64,000 bases of DNA from Bacillota bacterium. Lineage in GTDB: Bacteria > Bacillota > Clostridia > Oscillospirales > Ruminococcaceae. How positions within the stretch are numbered: the stretch's first letter is position 1; each line of letters begins with the position of its first letter. Of this stretch, positions 34,671 to 44,039 are shown in pieces. The stretch covers positions 26,259 to 90,258 of the forward strand of contig JAEWGD010000005.1 of NCBI GenBank assembly GCA_023388515.1, in the 5' to 3' direction. The notes under the pieces are model-generated. The model did not search any database. It had not been told where the DNA came from and was given only the letters and a program-made list of their open reading frames with translations. The position numbers and the translations under genes are program-made.

Positions 34671-34977
34671 CAGTAAATTAAATTTGAGAAAAAGCAAGAA
34701 CTGTCAAGGCAATACCTCTATAATCAAAATTAAACTTAACTCAAAACTTAAAACATTGGTAGCAGTAAAGTAAGCAATGTACCACTAAATAATAAGATCT
34801 TCACCTGTAAATGGCTTAAGAAAGATGTATGTTTCTACACATCATACTAATCAAGCTTTACTTCTGCTAAACATTTTGAATAATTTCAAGAATTATAAAA
34901 AAAGATTGCGTAGTATAAAAACCACGCAATCTCTATATAAAACTTTTTTTTGCATACCCTAAAAGTAAGAATTATCC
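34671..34977. other. Gene-free stretch between repeat and pckG 3' end
   Basis: About 300 AT-rich bases. Apart from the pckG terminator at 34903-34935 nothing is recognised. Confidence 0.5.
34903..34935 (-). terminator. Terminator after pckG
   Basis: AGATTGCGT pairs with ACGCAATCT around a 12-nt loop; on the minus strand the stem is followed by TTTTTTTATAA. It lies 43 bp past the pckG stop. Confidence 0.85.
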
Positions 34978-36765
34978 TTACTTACTAAGTCTTGCCTCAA
35001 GCTTAACTAACTCATCATTAAGAGCCTTAGGTAGCTTATCTCCGAACTTGCCGTAGAATTCCTTAATGCCATCAACTTCTTCTTTCCAAAGGTCAATATC
35101 AACATTAAGCAAATCAGTAACAACATCAAGAGTAATATCGTCAAGCCCCTCAATATTAATATCTTCAGGCTTTGGCTCATAACCGATAGCTGTTTCAACA
35201 GCCTCAGCCTTGCCATCGCAACGGTCGATAATCCAATCAAGAACTCTCATATTATCGCCAAATCCAGGCCAAATGAAATGTCCCTCATCATCAGTTCTAA
35301 ACCAGTTTACATTGAAAATCTTAGGAGCGTTTTCGCCAAGCTTTTCGCCCATTTCTAGCCAGTGTCCAAAATAGTCGCCCATATTATATCCACAGAATGG
35401 TAGCATAGCCATTGGGTCACGACGAACAACACCAACAGCACCAATAGCAGCAGCAGTTGTTTCAGACGCCATTGTTGAGCCCACAAAAGTACCATGTGTC
35501 CAATCGAATGACTCGTATACAAGAGGAGCAGTTTTAGCTCTGCGTCCACCAAAGATAATAGCTGAAATTGGAACACCCTTAGGATTATTAAATTCAGAAC
35601 TTATGCATGGGCAGTTTTCAGCAGGAGCTGTAAACCTTGAGTTTGGATGTGAAAGCTTATTACCCTCAGCAGTAAATTCCTTACCATTAACCTTATTTCC
35701 CAACCAATCTGTTGCGTTTTCAGGTGGATTCTTATCCAATCCTTCCCACCAAACAGTCAAGTCATCATTATTCAAACCAACGTTTGTGAAGATTGTATCT
35801 TTCATAGTTGATTCAAGTGCATTAAAGTTAGATTTTACATTTGTACCAGGAGCAACACCAAAGAAACCATTTTCAGGGTTAATTGCCCACAAACGTCCGT
35901 CCTCGCCTTGCTTTAGCCAAGCAATATCATCGCCAACTGTCCAAACCTTATAGCCCTTGCTTGTATATCCCTCTGGTGGAATCAGCATAGCCAAGTTTGT
36001 CTTACCACAAGCAGATGGGAACGCAGCAGAAATATATTTTACCTCGCCATTTGGCTTTTCCAAACCTAGAATAAGCATATGTTCAGCCATCCAGCCTTCA
36101 TTCTTACCTTGATATGAAGCAATTCTCAATGCAAAGCACTTCTTACCCAAAAGAACGTTTCCGCCATATCCAGAGTTAATTGACCAGATTGTATTATCCT
36201 CTGGGAAGTGAACAATATATCTGTTTTCTGGGTCAATTTGAGCCTTAGCGTGTAATCCACGAACGAAGTCGTCAGAAGTATCGCCAAGATTATCAAATGC
36301 AGCCTGCCCCATTCTTGTCATTATGTTCATGTTCAAAACAACATAGATAGAGTCAGTAACTTCAACGCCTACCTTAGCCAAAGGAGAACCAATAGGTCCC
36401 ATTGAATAAGGAATAACGTACATAGTTCTGCCCTTCATAACTCCATCGTACATAGGAGTTAATTTTGCATACATTTCCTTAGGGTCGCTCCAGTTGTTTG
36501 TAGGGCCTGCATCTTCTTTATTAGTTGTGCATATAAAAGTTCTATCCTCAACTCTTGCTACGTCAGAAGGGTCTGTTCTGTGGTACAAGCAACCAGGAAG
36601 TTTTTCTTGATTAAGCTCCATTACCTCACCATTTGAACAAGCCTCATTCTTTAGCTTTTCAAGCTGTTCCTTGCTTCCATCAATCCATACAACGCTGTCA
36701 GGCTTTGTAAGTGCAACCATTTCGTCAACCCATTTTAAAACATTCGGATTCTTAGTTAATGCCAT
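34978..36765 (-). CDS. pckG: Phosphoenolpyruvate carboxykinase (GTP)
   Basis: A 595-residue enzyme of the GTP-dependent family interconverting oxaloacetate and PEP. The kinase-1 loop with the hyper-reactive Cys is FPSACGKTN (249-257, Cys253). Other marks are YVIPYSMGPIGSP, SINSGYGGN and the kinase-2 region VGDDIAW. In anaerobic gut bacteria this enzyme often runs towards oxaloacetate, fixing CO2; direction here is inference. RBS AAGGAGG lies 8 nt before ATG. Single gene. Confidence 0.97.
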   Translation of the reverse strand: MALTKNPNVLKWVDEMVALTKPDSVVWIDGSKEQLEKLKNEACSNGEVMELNQEKLPGCLYHRTDPSDVARVEDRTFICTTNKEDAGPTNNWSDPKEMYAKLTPMYDGVMKGRTMYVIPYSMGPIGSPLAKVGVEVTDSIYVVLNMNIMTRMGQAAFDNLGDTSDDFVRGLHAKAQIDPENRYIVHFPEDNTIWSINSGYGGNVLLGKKCFALRIASYQGKNEGWMAEHMLILGLEKPNGEVKYISAAFPSACGKTNLAMLIPPEGYTSKGYKVWTVGDDIAWLKQGEDGRLWAINPENGFFGVAPGTNVKSNFNALESTMKDTIFTNVGLNNDDLTVWWEGLDKNPPENATDWLGNKVNGKEFTAEGNKLSHPNSRFTAPAENCPCISSEFNNPKGVPISAIIFGGRRAKTAPLVYESFDWTHGTFVGSTMASETTAAAIGAVGVVRRDPMAMLPFCGYNMGDYFGHWLEMGEKLGENAPKIFNVNWFRTDDEGHFIWPGFGDNMRVLDWIIDRCDGKAEAVETAIGYEPKPEDINIEGLDDITLDVVTDLLNVDIDLWKEEVDGIKEFYGKFGDKLPKALNDELVKLEARLSK

Positions 36766-37006
36766 TTTTTAAATTCCTCCTTAAAATATGCACAATTCAT
36801 TTCAAGCTTTTTGAACAAATCATACAAAGATATTGGGAAAAACAAATTTCCCTTAATACTATTCTAAACTTTTTCTGTCAATATGTCAATACTACTTCAA
36901 AATTTGTAATAACTATATTCGCATTAGTCTTAGGCTTTTATTACATATGCAAATTATTTTACAACTAAAACATCAACGCTTTAAGCATTCTCTAAATGTC
37001 AAATTA

Positions 37007-38020
37007 TCATGATAAATTCCCAATTGACAGAGTAGCAACAGCGTTCAAGCTTTCATCTGCACGATTGCCATCTAAAAACTCAAAATACCCCTGACAAGCA
37101 ATCATCGCCCCATTATCGCCACAAAGGCTTAAAGGTGGCATATAAAGGTTAAACCCCTCAACCTCACAAGCCTTTGCGAAAGTTTTTCTAACTCCAGTAT
37201 TCGCAGAAACCCCACCAGCAAGAGCAATGGTTTTATAGCCAAGCTTTTTTGCAACGCCGATAGTTTTTTCTGTAAGTATTTCAGAAATAGTTTCTTGCAG
37301 ACTTGCTGAAAGGTTTTCTCTGTTAATAGTATGCCCCTTTTGCTCCGAGTTGTGTATCAGATTTATTACAGCAGTTTTAAGCCCCGAAAAACTAAAGTCA
37401 AACTCACAACCCTCAACCTTAGGATGTGGTAGCTTATATTCACTAGTATCCCCATTTTGAGCCGCTTTATCAATGTGAACACCTCCAGGATACGGAAACC
37501 CCATCGCCCTCGCCGCCTTATCAAAGCACTCCCCAGCAGCATCGTCCCTAGTTCTACCATGTACCCTAAATTCAGTATATGACACGACTTCTACTATATG
37601 GCTATGCCCTCCACTCGCAACAAGGCATAAGTACGGTGGCTTTAATTCTGGATGTGCAATATAATTTGATGCAATATGTCCAGCAATATGATGTACTGCT
37701 ACAAGTGGCTTTCCCGTCGCAAGCGATAACCCCTTCGCAAAGTTAACACCCACAAGTAACGCTCCTATCAGTCCAGGTGCATATGTTACAGCAATTACAT
37801 CTATTTCATCTAAAGTAGTCCCAGCCTGTTCTATCGCCTGTTCCACAACACCAAGTATATTCTCGCAATGTCGCCTAGACGCAAGCTCAGGTACTACCCC
37901 CCCAAATTTTTTATGCTCTTCTATCTGCGATGACACAACGTTAGAAAGTACCTTTACACCGTCCCACACAACACTCGCCGCCGTTTCATCACACGAACTC
38001 TCTATTCCTAATACTAACAT
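37007..38020 (-). CDS. tsaD: tRNA threonylcarbamoyladenosine synthase subunit TsaD
   Basis: A 337-residue ASKHA-fold protein that helps make t6A37 on ANN-decoding tRNAs. The metal ligands His111 and His115 (HHIAGH) and the N-terminal GIESSCDETA are as in E. coli TsaD. It lies downstream of rimI on the same strand, a usual Firmicutes neighbourhood (tsaB-rimI-tsaD), although no tsaB is seen here. Confidence 0.97.
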   Translation of the reverse strand: MLVLGIESSCDETAASVVWDGVKVLSNVVSSQIEEHKKFGGVVPELASRRHCENILGVVEQAIEQAGTTLDEIDVIAVTYAPGLIGALLVGVNFAKGLSLATGKPLVAVHHIAGHIASNYIAHPELKPPYLCLVASGGHSHIVEVVSYTEFRVHGRTRDDAAGECFDKAARAMGFPYPGGVHIDKAAQNGDTSEYKLPHPKVEGCEFDFSFSGLKTAVINLIHNSEQKGHTINRENLSASLQETISEILTEKTIGVAKKLGYKTIALAGGVSANTGVRKTFAKACEVEGFNLYMPPLSLCGDNGAMIACQGYFEFLDGNRADESLNAVATLSIGNLS

Positions 38021-38040
38021 GGTCTACATCTCCTTAAGTT

Positions 38041-38173
38041 AAGCCTGTCGGCTTATTAGGCTGCCGCCTACCCACGAAGCCTGTCAGCTTATGAGGCTGC
38101 CGCCTACCCACGAAGCCTGTCGGCTTATGAGGCTGCCGCCTCAAACTCCGCCAAGCTTTTTGAAAAAAGCTTG
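38041..38173. repeat. Three 36-bp tandem repeats plus hairpin between rimI and tsaD
   Basis: The unit starts AAGCCTGTCGGCTTATKAGG and ends CTGCCGCCTACCCACG. Copies lie at 38041-38076 and 38077-38112, and a partial third at 38113-38141; they differ by one or two bases. Each contains short inverted repeats (AGCCTGTCGGCT, AGGCTGCCGCCT). The tract is GC-rich compared with its surroundings and is followed by CAAGCTTTTT / AAAAAAGCTTG (38152-38173), a possible terminator on the minus strand. Confidence 0.85.
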
Positions 38174-38191
38174 AGCAAAAACTTTTATATT

Positions 38192-38674
38192 TTATATTTT
38201 ATATTTTTCTTTTTCTTTTTCTTTATAATCAAATAACTTTGTCATCAGCATTGCGTTTTCTGTCGGATTATGATAATAATTTTTTCGTAACCCTACCTTT
38301 TGATACCCCAACGAACAATACAACCCAATAGCTGACTCATTCCCCTCACGAACTTCTAGCGTTATAAAGCTTGCAAACGACTTAACCTCCTCCTCAACAC
38401 GATTAAGCAAAGCCCTTGCAACCCCTGACCTTCTATATTCAGGCAGTACAGCTATATTGTCAATGCACCCTTCATCAAGCACAAAGCTCGCAACAACATA
38501 ACCAACAATCCTACTTTCCACCATCATCACAAGCATTTTAGACTTAGGATTTTCAAGACTACTCGTGAACATTCCCTCAGTCCATGCGTCAGAGAAGCAT
38601 TTCTTCTCAATCTCCACAATGCTGTCTATATCGCAACTACTCGCAGAAAAAATTCCATCAACCCTTTGCATCAT
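38192..38674 (-). CDS. rimI: Ribosomal-protein-alanine N-acetyltransferase RimI-like
   Basis: GNAT acetyltransferase of 160 residues from ATG 38674 (GGAAAG 8 nt upstream). An upstream in-frame ATG at 38698 would enlarge the overlap with polA. The acetyl-CoA loop PEYRRSGVARALL and the C-terminal NxxAIGLYxxLGY motif (NESAIGLYCSLGY) are typical of RimI. It overlaps the polA end by 17 bp and precedes tsaD. Confidence 0.88.
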   Translation of the reverse strand: MMQRVDGIFSASSCDIDSIVEIEKKCFSDAWTEGMFTSSLENPKSKMLVMMVESRIVGYVVASFVLDEGCIDNIAVLPEYRRSGVARALLNRVEEEVKSFASFITLEVREGNESAIGLYCSLGYQKVGLRKNYYHNPTENAMLMTKLFDYKEKEKEKYKI

Positions 38675-41192
38675 ACCAACTCTTTCCTGTATTAACATCT
38701 GTAATCAACGGTATAGAAAGCTCACAAGCATTCATCATTTCTTCACTTAACATCTCTCCAACTTGTTTTGCAGAGCTTTCGTCAGCCTCAATAATTAATT
38801 CGTCATGCACCTGTAAAATCAGCCTTGCATTGAGATTTTCCTCTTTTAATCGCCTATAAACCTTAACCATTGCAATTTTTATAATATCAGCAGCAGTGCC
38901 TTGTATCGGCGTATTCATGGCAATTCTTTTCCCTGCCCCCTGTACCATTTTATTCGTCGCAGAAAGCTCTGCTACATATCTTCTCCTACCGAAAAGCGTT
39001 GTCACATAGCCATTTTCTTTAGCTTGTTCAACAGTATCATTCATAAACCTTTCCACATTTTTATAATGGTGGAGGTAATCCTTGATATATTTATCAGCCT
39101 CAGCAACGGAAACGCCTATATCCTTTGAAAGCGAAAACGCACCTATACCATATATAATTCCAAAGTTTACAGCCTTTGCATAGCTTCTCATTGAAGATGT
39201 CACCATTTCAACTGGCATTTTAAACACTTGCGACGCTGTTGAGGTATGAATATCCAAGCCACTTAAAAACGCCTCTTTCATATGCTCATCATCACAAAGA
39301 TGTGCAAGAATTCGGAGTTCAATCTGGCTATAATCGGCGTCTATCAGTTCTTTTCCGTCATCAGCAACAAAAAACTTTCTCATATTTCTGCCAAGCTCCG
39401 TACGAACAGGAATATTCTGCATATTGGGTTCAGTGGAGGAAATTCTGCCAGTTCTTGTTTCCGTCTGCTTAAAATTAGTATGAATTCGCCTATCTTTGCC
39501 AACGGTTTTGAGCAAGCCCTCAACATAGGTTGAATTAAGTTTAAAAAGCTGTCTATACTGCAAAATAAGCTCAATAATAGGGTGATGCGACCTCAACCCC
39601 TCCAACACCTCTGCATTGGTAGAATAGCCACTTTTAGTCTTTTTCTTCGCTGGCAATCCCAATTCATTGAACAAAATTTCGCCCAATTGCTTAGGTGATG
39701 AAATATTAAATTCATGCCCAGCAAATTCGTATATTTTCGACTGAATTGACTTTAAATCGCTTGTAAGCGTATCCCCGAACGCACGAACACCCTCTACATC
39801 GACCTTAATTCCATGATATTCCATTGAAGCAAGTACCTCTGTAAGTGGCAATTCTATGTCGTTCAGCAAACCCTCCATGCCTGTATTTTTAATCTCTGCC
39901 TCAAGCGTTTCACACAGCTTTTTAAGGCTTACAATATCAGCATTTTCGCCCAAATCTGAATAATAATCGACAGAATATTCACCACAAAGCATTTTTATTG
40001 AGTATTCGGTTGATGACGCATTAAGCAAATAGCCAGCAATTTCAGCATCAAAGCTTATATTTTTCAGCTCAAAATCATTTTCAAAGCAAAATCTATAATC
40101 AGGTTTAGCACCAAATGTAACCTTTTTAACATAACTTTGCAGAAAATCCAAAGCGTAATTTTTATCATTTGTTACATATATTTCATTCTCTAAAATTACT
40201 TTCAAGCAATCATTTTCATACAGATAATAAACAGGCTCGGAAAGCTGAACAATCTCTATAAGCTTATCCTCACTCATTTCAAACACCACAATTTCTGGTG
40301 TTTCCTGTTTCACAACAGGCTGTGAAACCTCGACAGCATCAAGCTTTAGCCTTTCCAAAAGCTTAAACATTTCCAGTTCACTCAAAAGCATTTGTGTTTC
40401 ATCAACATTAACAGGCTGTGGTTTATAAAGCTCAATATCCGTTTCAATCGGCACATCAAGCTTAATCGTAGCAAGCCACTTGCTTTCCTTAGCAGATTCA
40501 CGTCCAGCCTCAAGCTTGGCAATAACTGCCTTTGTAGCGTCTATTTTATCAAGATTATCATATATATTTTCAATTGTTCCCCATTCACAAACAAGCTTTG
40601 TCGCTGTTTTCTCGCCAACACCAGCAACGCCCTTGATATTGTCGGAGCTATCGCCCATAAGTGCCTTTAAATCAATCAGCAAAATAGGCTTAAAGCCATA
40701 ATCAGCAAGAAACCTTTCCTCATCATACCATATATTTTCTTTTGTAGTAGCAAGCCTAACCTTAACGCAATCATTAATCAACTGCAAGCTATCCCTATCG
40801 CCCGTGAGGACAATACATTCATGCCCTTTACTGCAACAGGAATATGAAAGCGTTCCAAGAATATCATCAGCCTCATAGCCTTCCATTTCAACAATTTTGA
40901 TACCTAAATTCGTCAGCAACTCCTTAATAAGTGGCATTTGCTGTGCTAGCTCGGCAGGCATACCTTTTCTAGTAGCCTTGTAGCTTTCAACTGCCTTATG
41001 CCTAAAAGTAGGCGAACGCAAATCAAAGGCAACAGCAACGCAATCAGGTTTTACGTCCTCCAATGCCTTTAGATATATATTCATAAACCCTAGAATAGCA
41101 TTAGTAAACACGCCTTTTTTGTTGCTCAAAGCCTTAATCCCATAAAAAGCACGATTTAATATGCTGTTTCCATCAATAGCAAGCAATCTCAT
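38658..41192 (-). CDS. polA: DNA polymerase I
   Basis: An 844-residue family A polymerase. The N-terminal 5'-3' exonuclease domain (AIDGNSILNRAFYG; LTGDRDSLQLI) is intact. The middle domain corresponds to the 3'-5' exonuclease but lacks the metal-binding DxE motif, so proofreading is probably absent as in Bacillus PolA. The polymerase motifs are complete: DYSQIELRILAH (A), KAVNFGIIYG (O-helix) and VHDELIIE (C). It initiates from ATG with GGAGG upstream and is followed by rimI. Confidence 0.97.
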   Translation of the reverse strand: MRLLAIDGNSILNRAFYGIKALSNKKGVFTNAILGFMNIYLKALEDVKPDCVAVAFDLRSPTFRHKAVESYKATRKGMPAELAQQMPLIKELLTNLGIKIVEMEGYEADDILGTLSYSCCSKGHECIVLTGDRDSLQLINDCVKVRLATTKENIWYDEERFLADYGFKPILLIDLKALMGDSSDNIKGVAGVGEKTATKLVCEWGTIENIYDNLDKIDATKAVIAKLEAGRESAKESKWLATIKLDVPIETDIELYKPQPVNVDETQMLLSELEMFKLLERLKLDAVEVSQPVVKQETPEIVVFEMSEDKLIEIVQLSEPVYYLYENDCLKVILENEIYVTNDKNYALDFLQSYVKKVTFGAKPDYRFCFENDFELKNISFDAEIAGYLLNASSTEYSIKMLCGEYSVDYYSDLGENADIVSLKKLCETLEAEIKNTGMEGLLNDIELPLTEVLASMEYHGIKVDVEGVRAFGDTLTSDLKSIQSKIYEFAGHEFNISSPKQLGEILFNELGLPAKKKTKSGYSTNAEVLEGLRSHHPIIELILQYRQLFKLNSTYVEGLLKTVGKDRRIHTNFKQTETRTGRISSTEPNMQNIPVRTELGRNMRKFFVADDGKELIDADYSQIELRILAHLCDDEHMKEAFLSGLDIHTSTASQVFKMPVEMVTSSMRSYAKAVNFGIIYGIGAFSLSKDIGVSVAEADKYIKDYLHHYKNVERFMNDTVEQAKENGYVTTLFGRRRYVAELSATNKMVQGAGKRIAMNTPIQGTAADIIKIAMVKVYRRLKEENLNARLILQVHDELIIEADESSAKQVGEMLSEEMMNACELSIPLITDVNTGKSWYDAKG

Positions 41193-41428
41193 ATTTTTCC
41201 TCCCATAAATTGTATCTGCAATGAATTTATAATGGGGTATTGCCCCAATATATCCCTAGAGTGAATAACTCCCCATAAAATCCTCATTACTAAGCTCTTT
41301 ATTCTATTATAGCAAATTTTTTTTGAAAACACTATGATTTTTTAAATATTTATGATAAAATATAATATATCTCATTTGTAATGAGTATAATTATAAGATA
41401 AAACTATTATAGAAAAAGGGAAGGTTAT

Positions 41429-41803
41429 ATGGCAATACAAGATTTTAACAAAAACTCAGACAGTTTATGCTGGAAGTATGAAGGCAAGTTTGTGGAAACA
41501 CATTTTGACTCTATTAAAGATGCTCAATATTATAAAAATGAGGACGTCGTACTTGTTCTTAGTGGTGCAAGCCCATCACTACGCAAGCTTATCGGTGTTC
41601 ACCCTAATGGAGAAACCCTCTACATACTCGACCCTCCTGATGATTATTGCTTTTACTATTTATCATCAACTGATGAGGATGAGGAGGATGAGGAAGAAAT
41701 GGCTATCGCCTGCCTTGATACTGCAAATGCAAGGGGCTTTGAAGTTTTTTTTAAGGTGGAAAGCAGAACACACAGGCTTGTTAGGCAAAGTAGGAAAATC
41801 TAA
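41429..41803 (+). CDS. Hypothetical protein upstream of dus
   Basis: A 124-residue soluble protein, not recognised. The middle (VVLVLSGASPSLRKLIGVHPNGE) is beta-rich, followed by an acidic run (TDEDEEDEEE) and a basic C-terminus (RTHRLVRQSRKI). RBS GGGAAGG. Its stop overlaps the next start (TAATGG), so it is coupled to the tRNA-dihydrouridine synthase. Confidence 0.6.
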   Translation: MAIQDFNKNSDSLCWKYEGKFVETHFDSIKDAQYYKNEDVVLVLSGASPSLRKLIGVHPNGETLYILDPPDDYCFYYLSSTDEDEEDEEEMAIACLDTANARGFEVFFKVESRTHRLVRQSRKI

Positions 41804-42783
41804 TGGAATACTGCAATATCGGCAATGTTAAAATAGCCAAAACTGCCATGCTTGCACCAATGGCTTCCGTTGCAGACAGGGCTTACCGAATTCTGCACAA
41901 GGAATTCGGCTCTGCCTATGTCGTTAGTGAAATGATTTCTGCAAAGGGGCTTTGTTATAGCGACAGGAAAACTGCTGAATTATGTGAAATAACTGAAACG
42001 GAACGTCCTATGGCTTTACAGCTTTTTGGAAGTGAACCTGAATTTATGGCAAAAGCTGTTAAGATTTGCAATAAGTTTTCACCAGATATGATTGATATAA
42101 ACATGGGTTGCCCCGTGCCTAAGGTGGTTGGGACAGGCTCTGGCAGTGCGTTGATGAAGGATATTTCGCTTGCAAGGGAACTTGTTATTTCTGCCAGAAG
42201 TGAAACAGATGTTCCTATTACTGTTAAAATAAGAAAAGGTTGGAATGACGATACTGTTAACGCTGTTGAATTTGCGATTGAAATGGAAAAGGCTGGTGCT
42301 TCTGCTATCGCTGTTCATGGGCGAACTCGAAACCAAATGTATGCTGGGAATGCTGATTGGGACATCATTCGTGAGGTAAAGAAAAATGTATCCGTTCCTG
42401 TAATTGCAAACGGGGATGTTTGCTCGCTTAAGGATTGTATTCGTATGTATGAATATACTGGTTGCGACCTTGTCATGATAGGACGTGCTAGTTATGGCAA
42501 TCCTTGGATTTTCAAGGAAATTAAATGCCATTACGAAAACACCCATTTTACACCTCCTACCCTTGATGAAAGGCTTGAAACTATGCTTAGGCATATTCGG
42601 CTAATCCTTGAATTAAAGGGTGAAAGAATTGGTATTCAAGAGGCTAGAAAACACGCCGCATGGTATACCAAAGGGTTATATGGCTCGGCATTGTTTCGTG
42701 CAAAATGTTATAGCTTAACTTCCTACAATGACGCTGTTTCAGTAGCAGAAGAATTCAAACAGATACAAGAAAGCAGGCGGTAA
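41803..42783 (+). CDS. dus: tRNA-dihydrouridine synthase (DusB-like)
   Basis: FMN-dependent enzyme of 326 residues reducing specific uridines in tRNA. Visible: APMASVADRAYR, QLFGSEPEFMAKA, INMGCPVPKVV with catalytic Cys103, AIAVHGRTRNQMY and GRASYGNPWIF. The DusB branch is the most likely in Firmicutes, but the exact subfamily cannot be fixed here. It overlaps the upstream gene by one base and is followed 1 bp later by an Smr gene. Confidence 0.93.
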   Translation: MEYCNIGNVKIAKTAMLAPMASVADRAYRILHKEFGSAYVVSEMISAKGLCYSDRKTAELCEITETERPMALQLFGSEPEFMAKAVKICNKFSPDMIDINMGCPVPKVVGTGSGSALMKDISLARELVISARSETDVPITVKIRKGWNDDTVNAVEFAIEMEKAGASAIAVHGRTRNQMYAGNADWDIIREVKKNVSVPVIANGDVCSLKDCIRMYEYTGCDLVMIGRASYGNPWIFKEIKCHYENTHFTPPTLDERLETMLRHIRLILELKGERIGIQEARKHAAWYTKGLYGSALFRAKCYSLTSYNDAVSVAEEFKQIQESRR

Positions 42784-42784
42784 A

Positions 42785-43033
42785 ATGGCTACAACATCAT
42801 TCGGTTTTACGCTTACAGTAGACCTACATGGCATGACTGTTACTGAGGCTCGCTCAGAGCTTATGCGTGTGCTGAAAAGCTGTCCTAAGCATATAAAGGA
42901 AGTTGATGTAATTCATGGTTATACGCAAGGACAGGCTTTGCAAAATCTTGTAAGACGGGAATTTTTGCACCCCAAAATCGAACGCAAAATATTAACCATG
43001 AACAATGGCTCAACAACATTTATACTTAAATAG
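42785..43033 (+). CDS. Stand-alone Smr domain protein
   Basis: An 82-residue Smr (small MutS-related) domain. The signatures VDLHGMTVTEA and VDVIHGYTQG are present. Isolated Smr domains are linked to nucleic-acid nicking or RNA cleavage. It starts 1 bp after dus and forms the last gene of the three-gene operon. Confidence 0.85.
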   Translation: MATTSFGFTLTVDLHGMTVTEARSELMRVLKSCPKHIKEVDVIHGYTQGQALQNLVRREFLHPKIERKILTMNNGSTTFILK

Positions 43034-43046
43034 TAGCTACGGTGTA

Positions 43047-43090
43047 TTATAATGAGGACTTGCCCATTAGAATTAATCCATCGGGATACA
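43047..43090. repeat. Short repeat similar to 7318-7396
   Basis: ATTATAATGAGGA and AATCCATCGGGATACAA occur here in the same order as similar sequences near 7319-7331 and 7386-7402. No other content is seen between the Smr stop and the terminator. Confidence 0.35.
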
Positions 43091-43107
43091 ACTATTCCTA
43101 CACGCTA

Positions 43108-43134
43108 AAATGGTGCTTTTCAGCACCATTTCTT
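43108..43134. terminator. Terminator between Smr and GtrA-like genes
   Basis: AAATGGTGC pairs with GCACCATTT around TTTTCA, then CTTTG. It serves the dus operon and the convergent GtrA-like gene. Confidence 0.85.
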
Positions 43135-43137
43135 TGT

Positions 43138-43662
43138 TTATTCATTCACTTCTTTAGCTTTTTTTCTGAAAACAACTGCTTTGCTAAACGCATAATTCAT
43201 TATTAAAACTATAACACTTGCTATAAACATCTTGAAAATCAGCTCGTTTAATTTATCAGCTGTACTTATTAATTCAAGCTTAAACAAGCCTTTGCCATAC
43301 TCAATTCTATCAAGTCTGAACAGTTTAATAAATGTATTCCTATATTTATCAGCACATAAGAACATAATTGTCCATTCTACGCCCAATGAAACAAGCCTTG
43401 CTGCGAAAAACAGCCAAATCTGTCTGAATAAATCTGCAATGTCTGCTGCTTTACTTTTGAAAACATACTTTTTATTGGTAATGAAAGCGAATGTTACTGC
43501 ACAAACCCATGAAAAAACAGTAGCTACACCTACCGATGTACTAAAAAATTCCCTCGCACCAAAATGTGTAATCCAACTTACAATGGTTGTTAATCCTCCA
43601 AAAAACACATATAATATTAATGCCTCATGTTTTGTATAAATCTTTTTAATTTTATCCTGCAT
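43138..43662 (-). CDS. GtrA-like membrane protein
   Basis: A 174-residue protein with four membrane helices from ATG 43662, chosen because CGGAGG lies 5 nt upstream; further upstream ATGs lack an RBS. YVFFGGLTTIVSW and FAFITNKKYVFKSK are typical of the GtrA family, linked to movement or addition of lipid-linked sugars in surface polysaccharide synthesis. No glycosyltransferase is adjacent. Confidence 0.85.
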   Translation of the reverse strand: MQDKIKKIYTKHEALILYVFFGGLTTIVSWITHFGAREFFSTSVGVATVFSWVCAVTFAFITNKKYVFKSKAADIADLFRQIWLFFAARLVSLGVEWTIMFLCADKYRNTFIKLFRLDRIEYGKGLFKLELISTADKLNELIFKMFIASVIVLIMNYAFSKAVVFRKKAKEVNE

Positions 43663-44039
43663 ATAATCCTCCGTCATTTTCAACATTTAATTAAATCATA
43701 TACTATACATAATATCACTTTGAAAAGATTTTTCAAGTATTTACTTAATTTTTGTAATATTTCATAATCAAAACTTGATTTTATATACATTTCCCACAAA
43801 GATTTTGCATAATATAAAAGTTTCAAAATAAAATTATACTTTTTGGATACGTCGGATAAAATTAATAAAAAATTTACTTGATTATTTTGCATAAGTATGA
43901 TAACATTGTTATAAAGTTGGATTTTGTTGATTTGGTTATTCTGCGTGGATTTGCGATACTTTATATAGCTATTTGCTTAATTGTTTTTTTATAATTATTC
44001 TAATATTTTCATAAATTTATATATTAACTGGGAGGTTAT
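43663..44039. other. AT-rich intergenic region
   Basis: About 375 bp between divergent genes, extremely AT-rich, with no convincing ORF, RNA or consensus promoter pair seen. Confidence 0.4.

Noticed and set aside
38041..38141. CRISPR-like appearance of the 36-bp repeats
   Set aside because: The units are directly adjacent without spacers and no cas genes are present.
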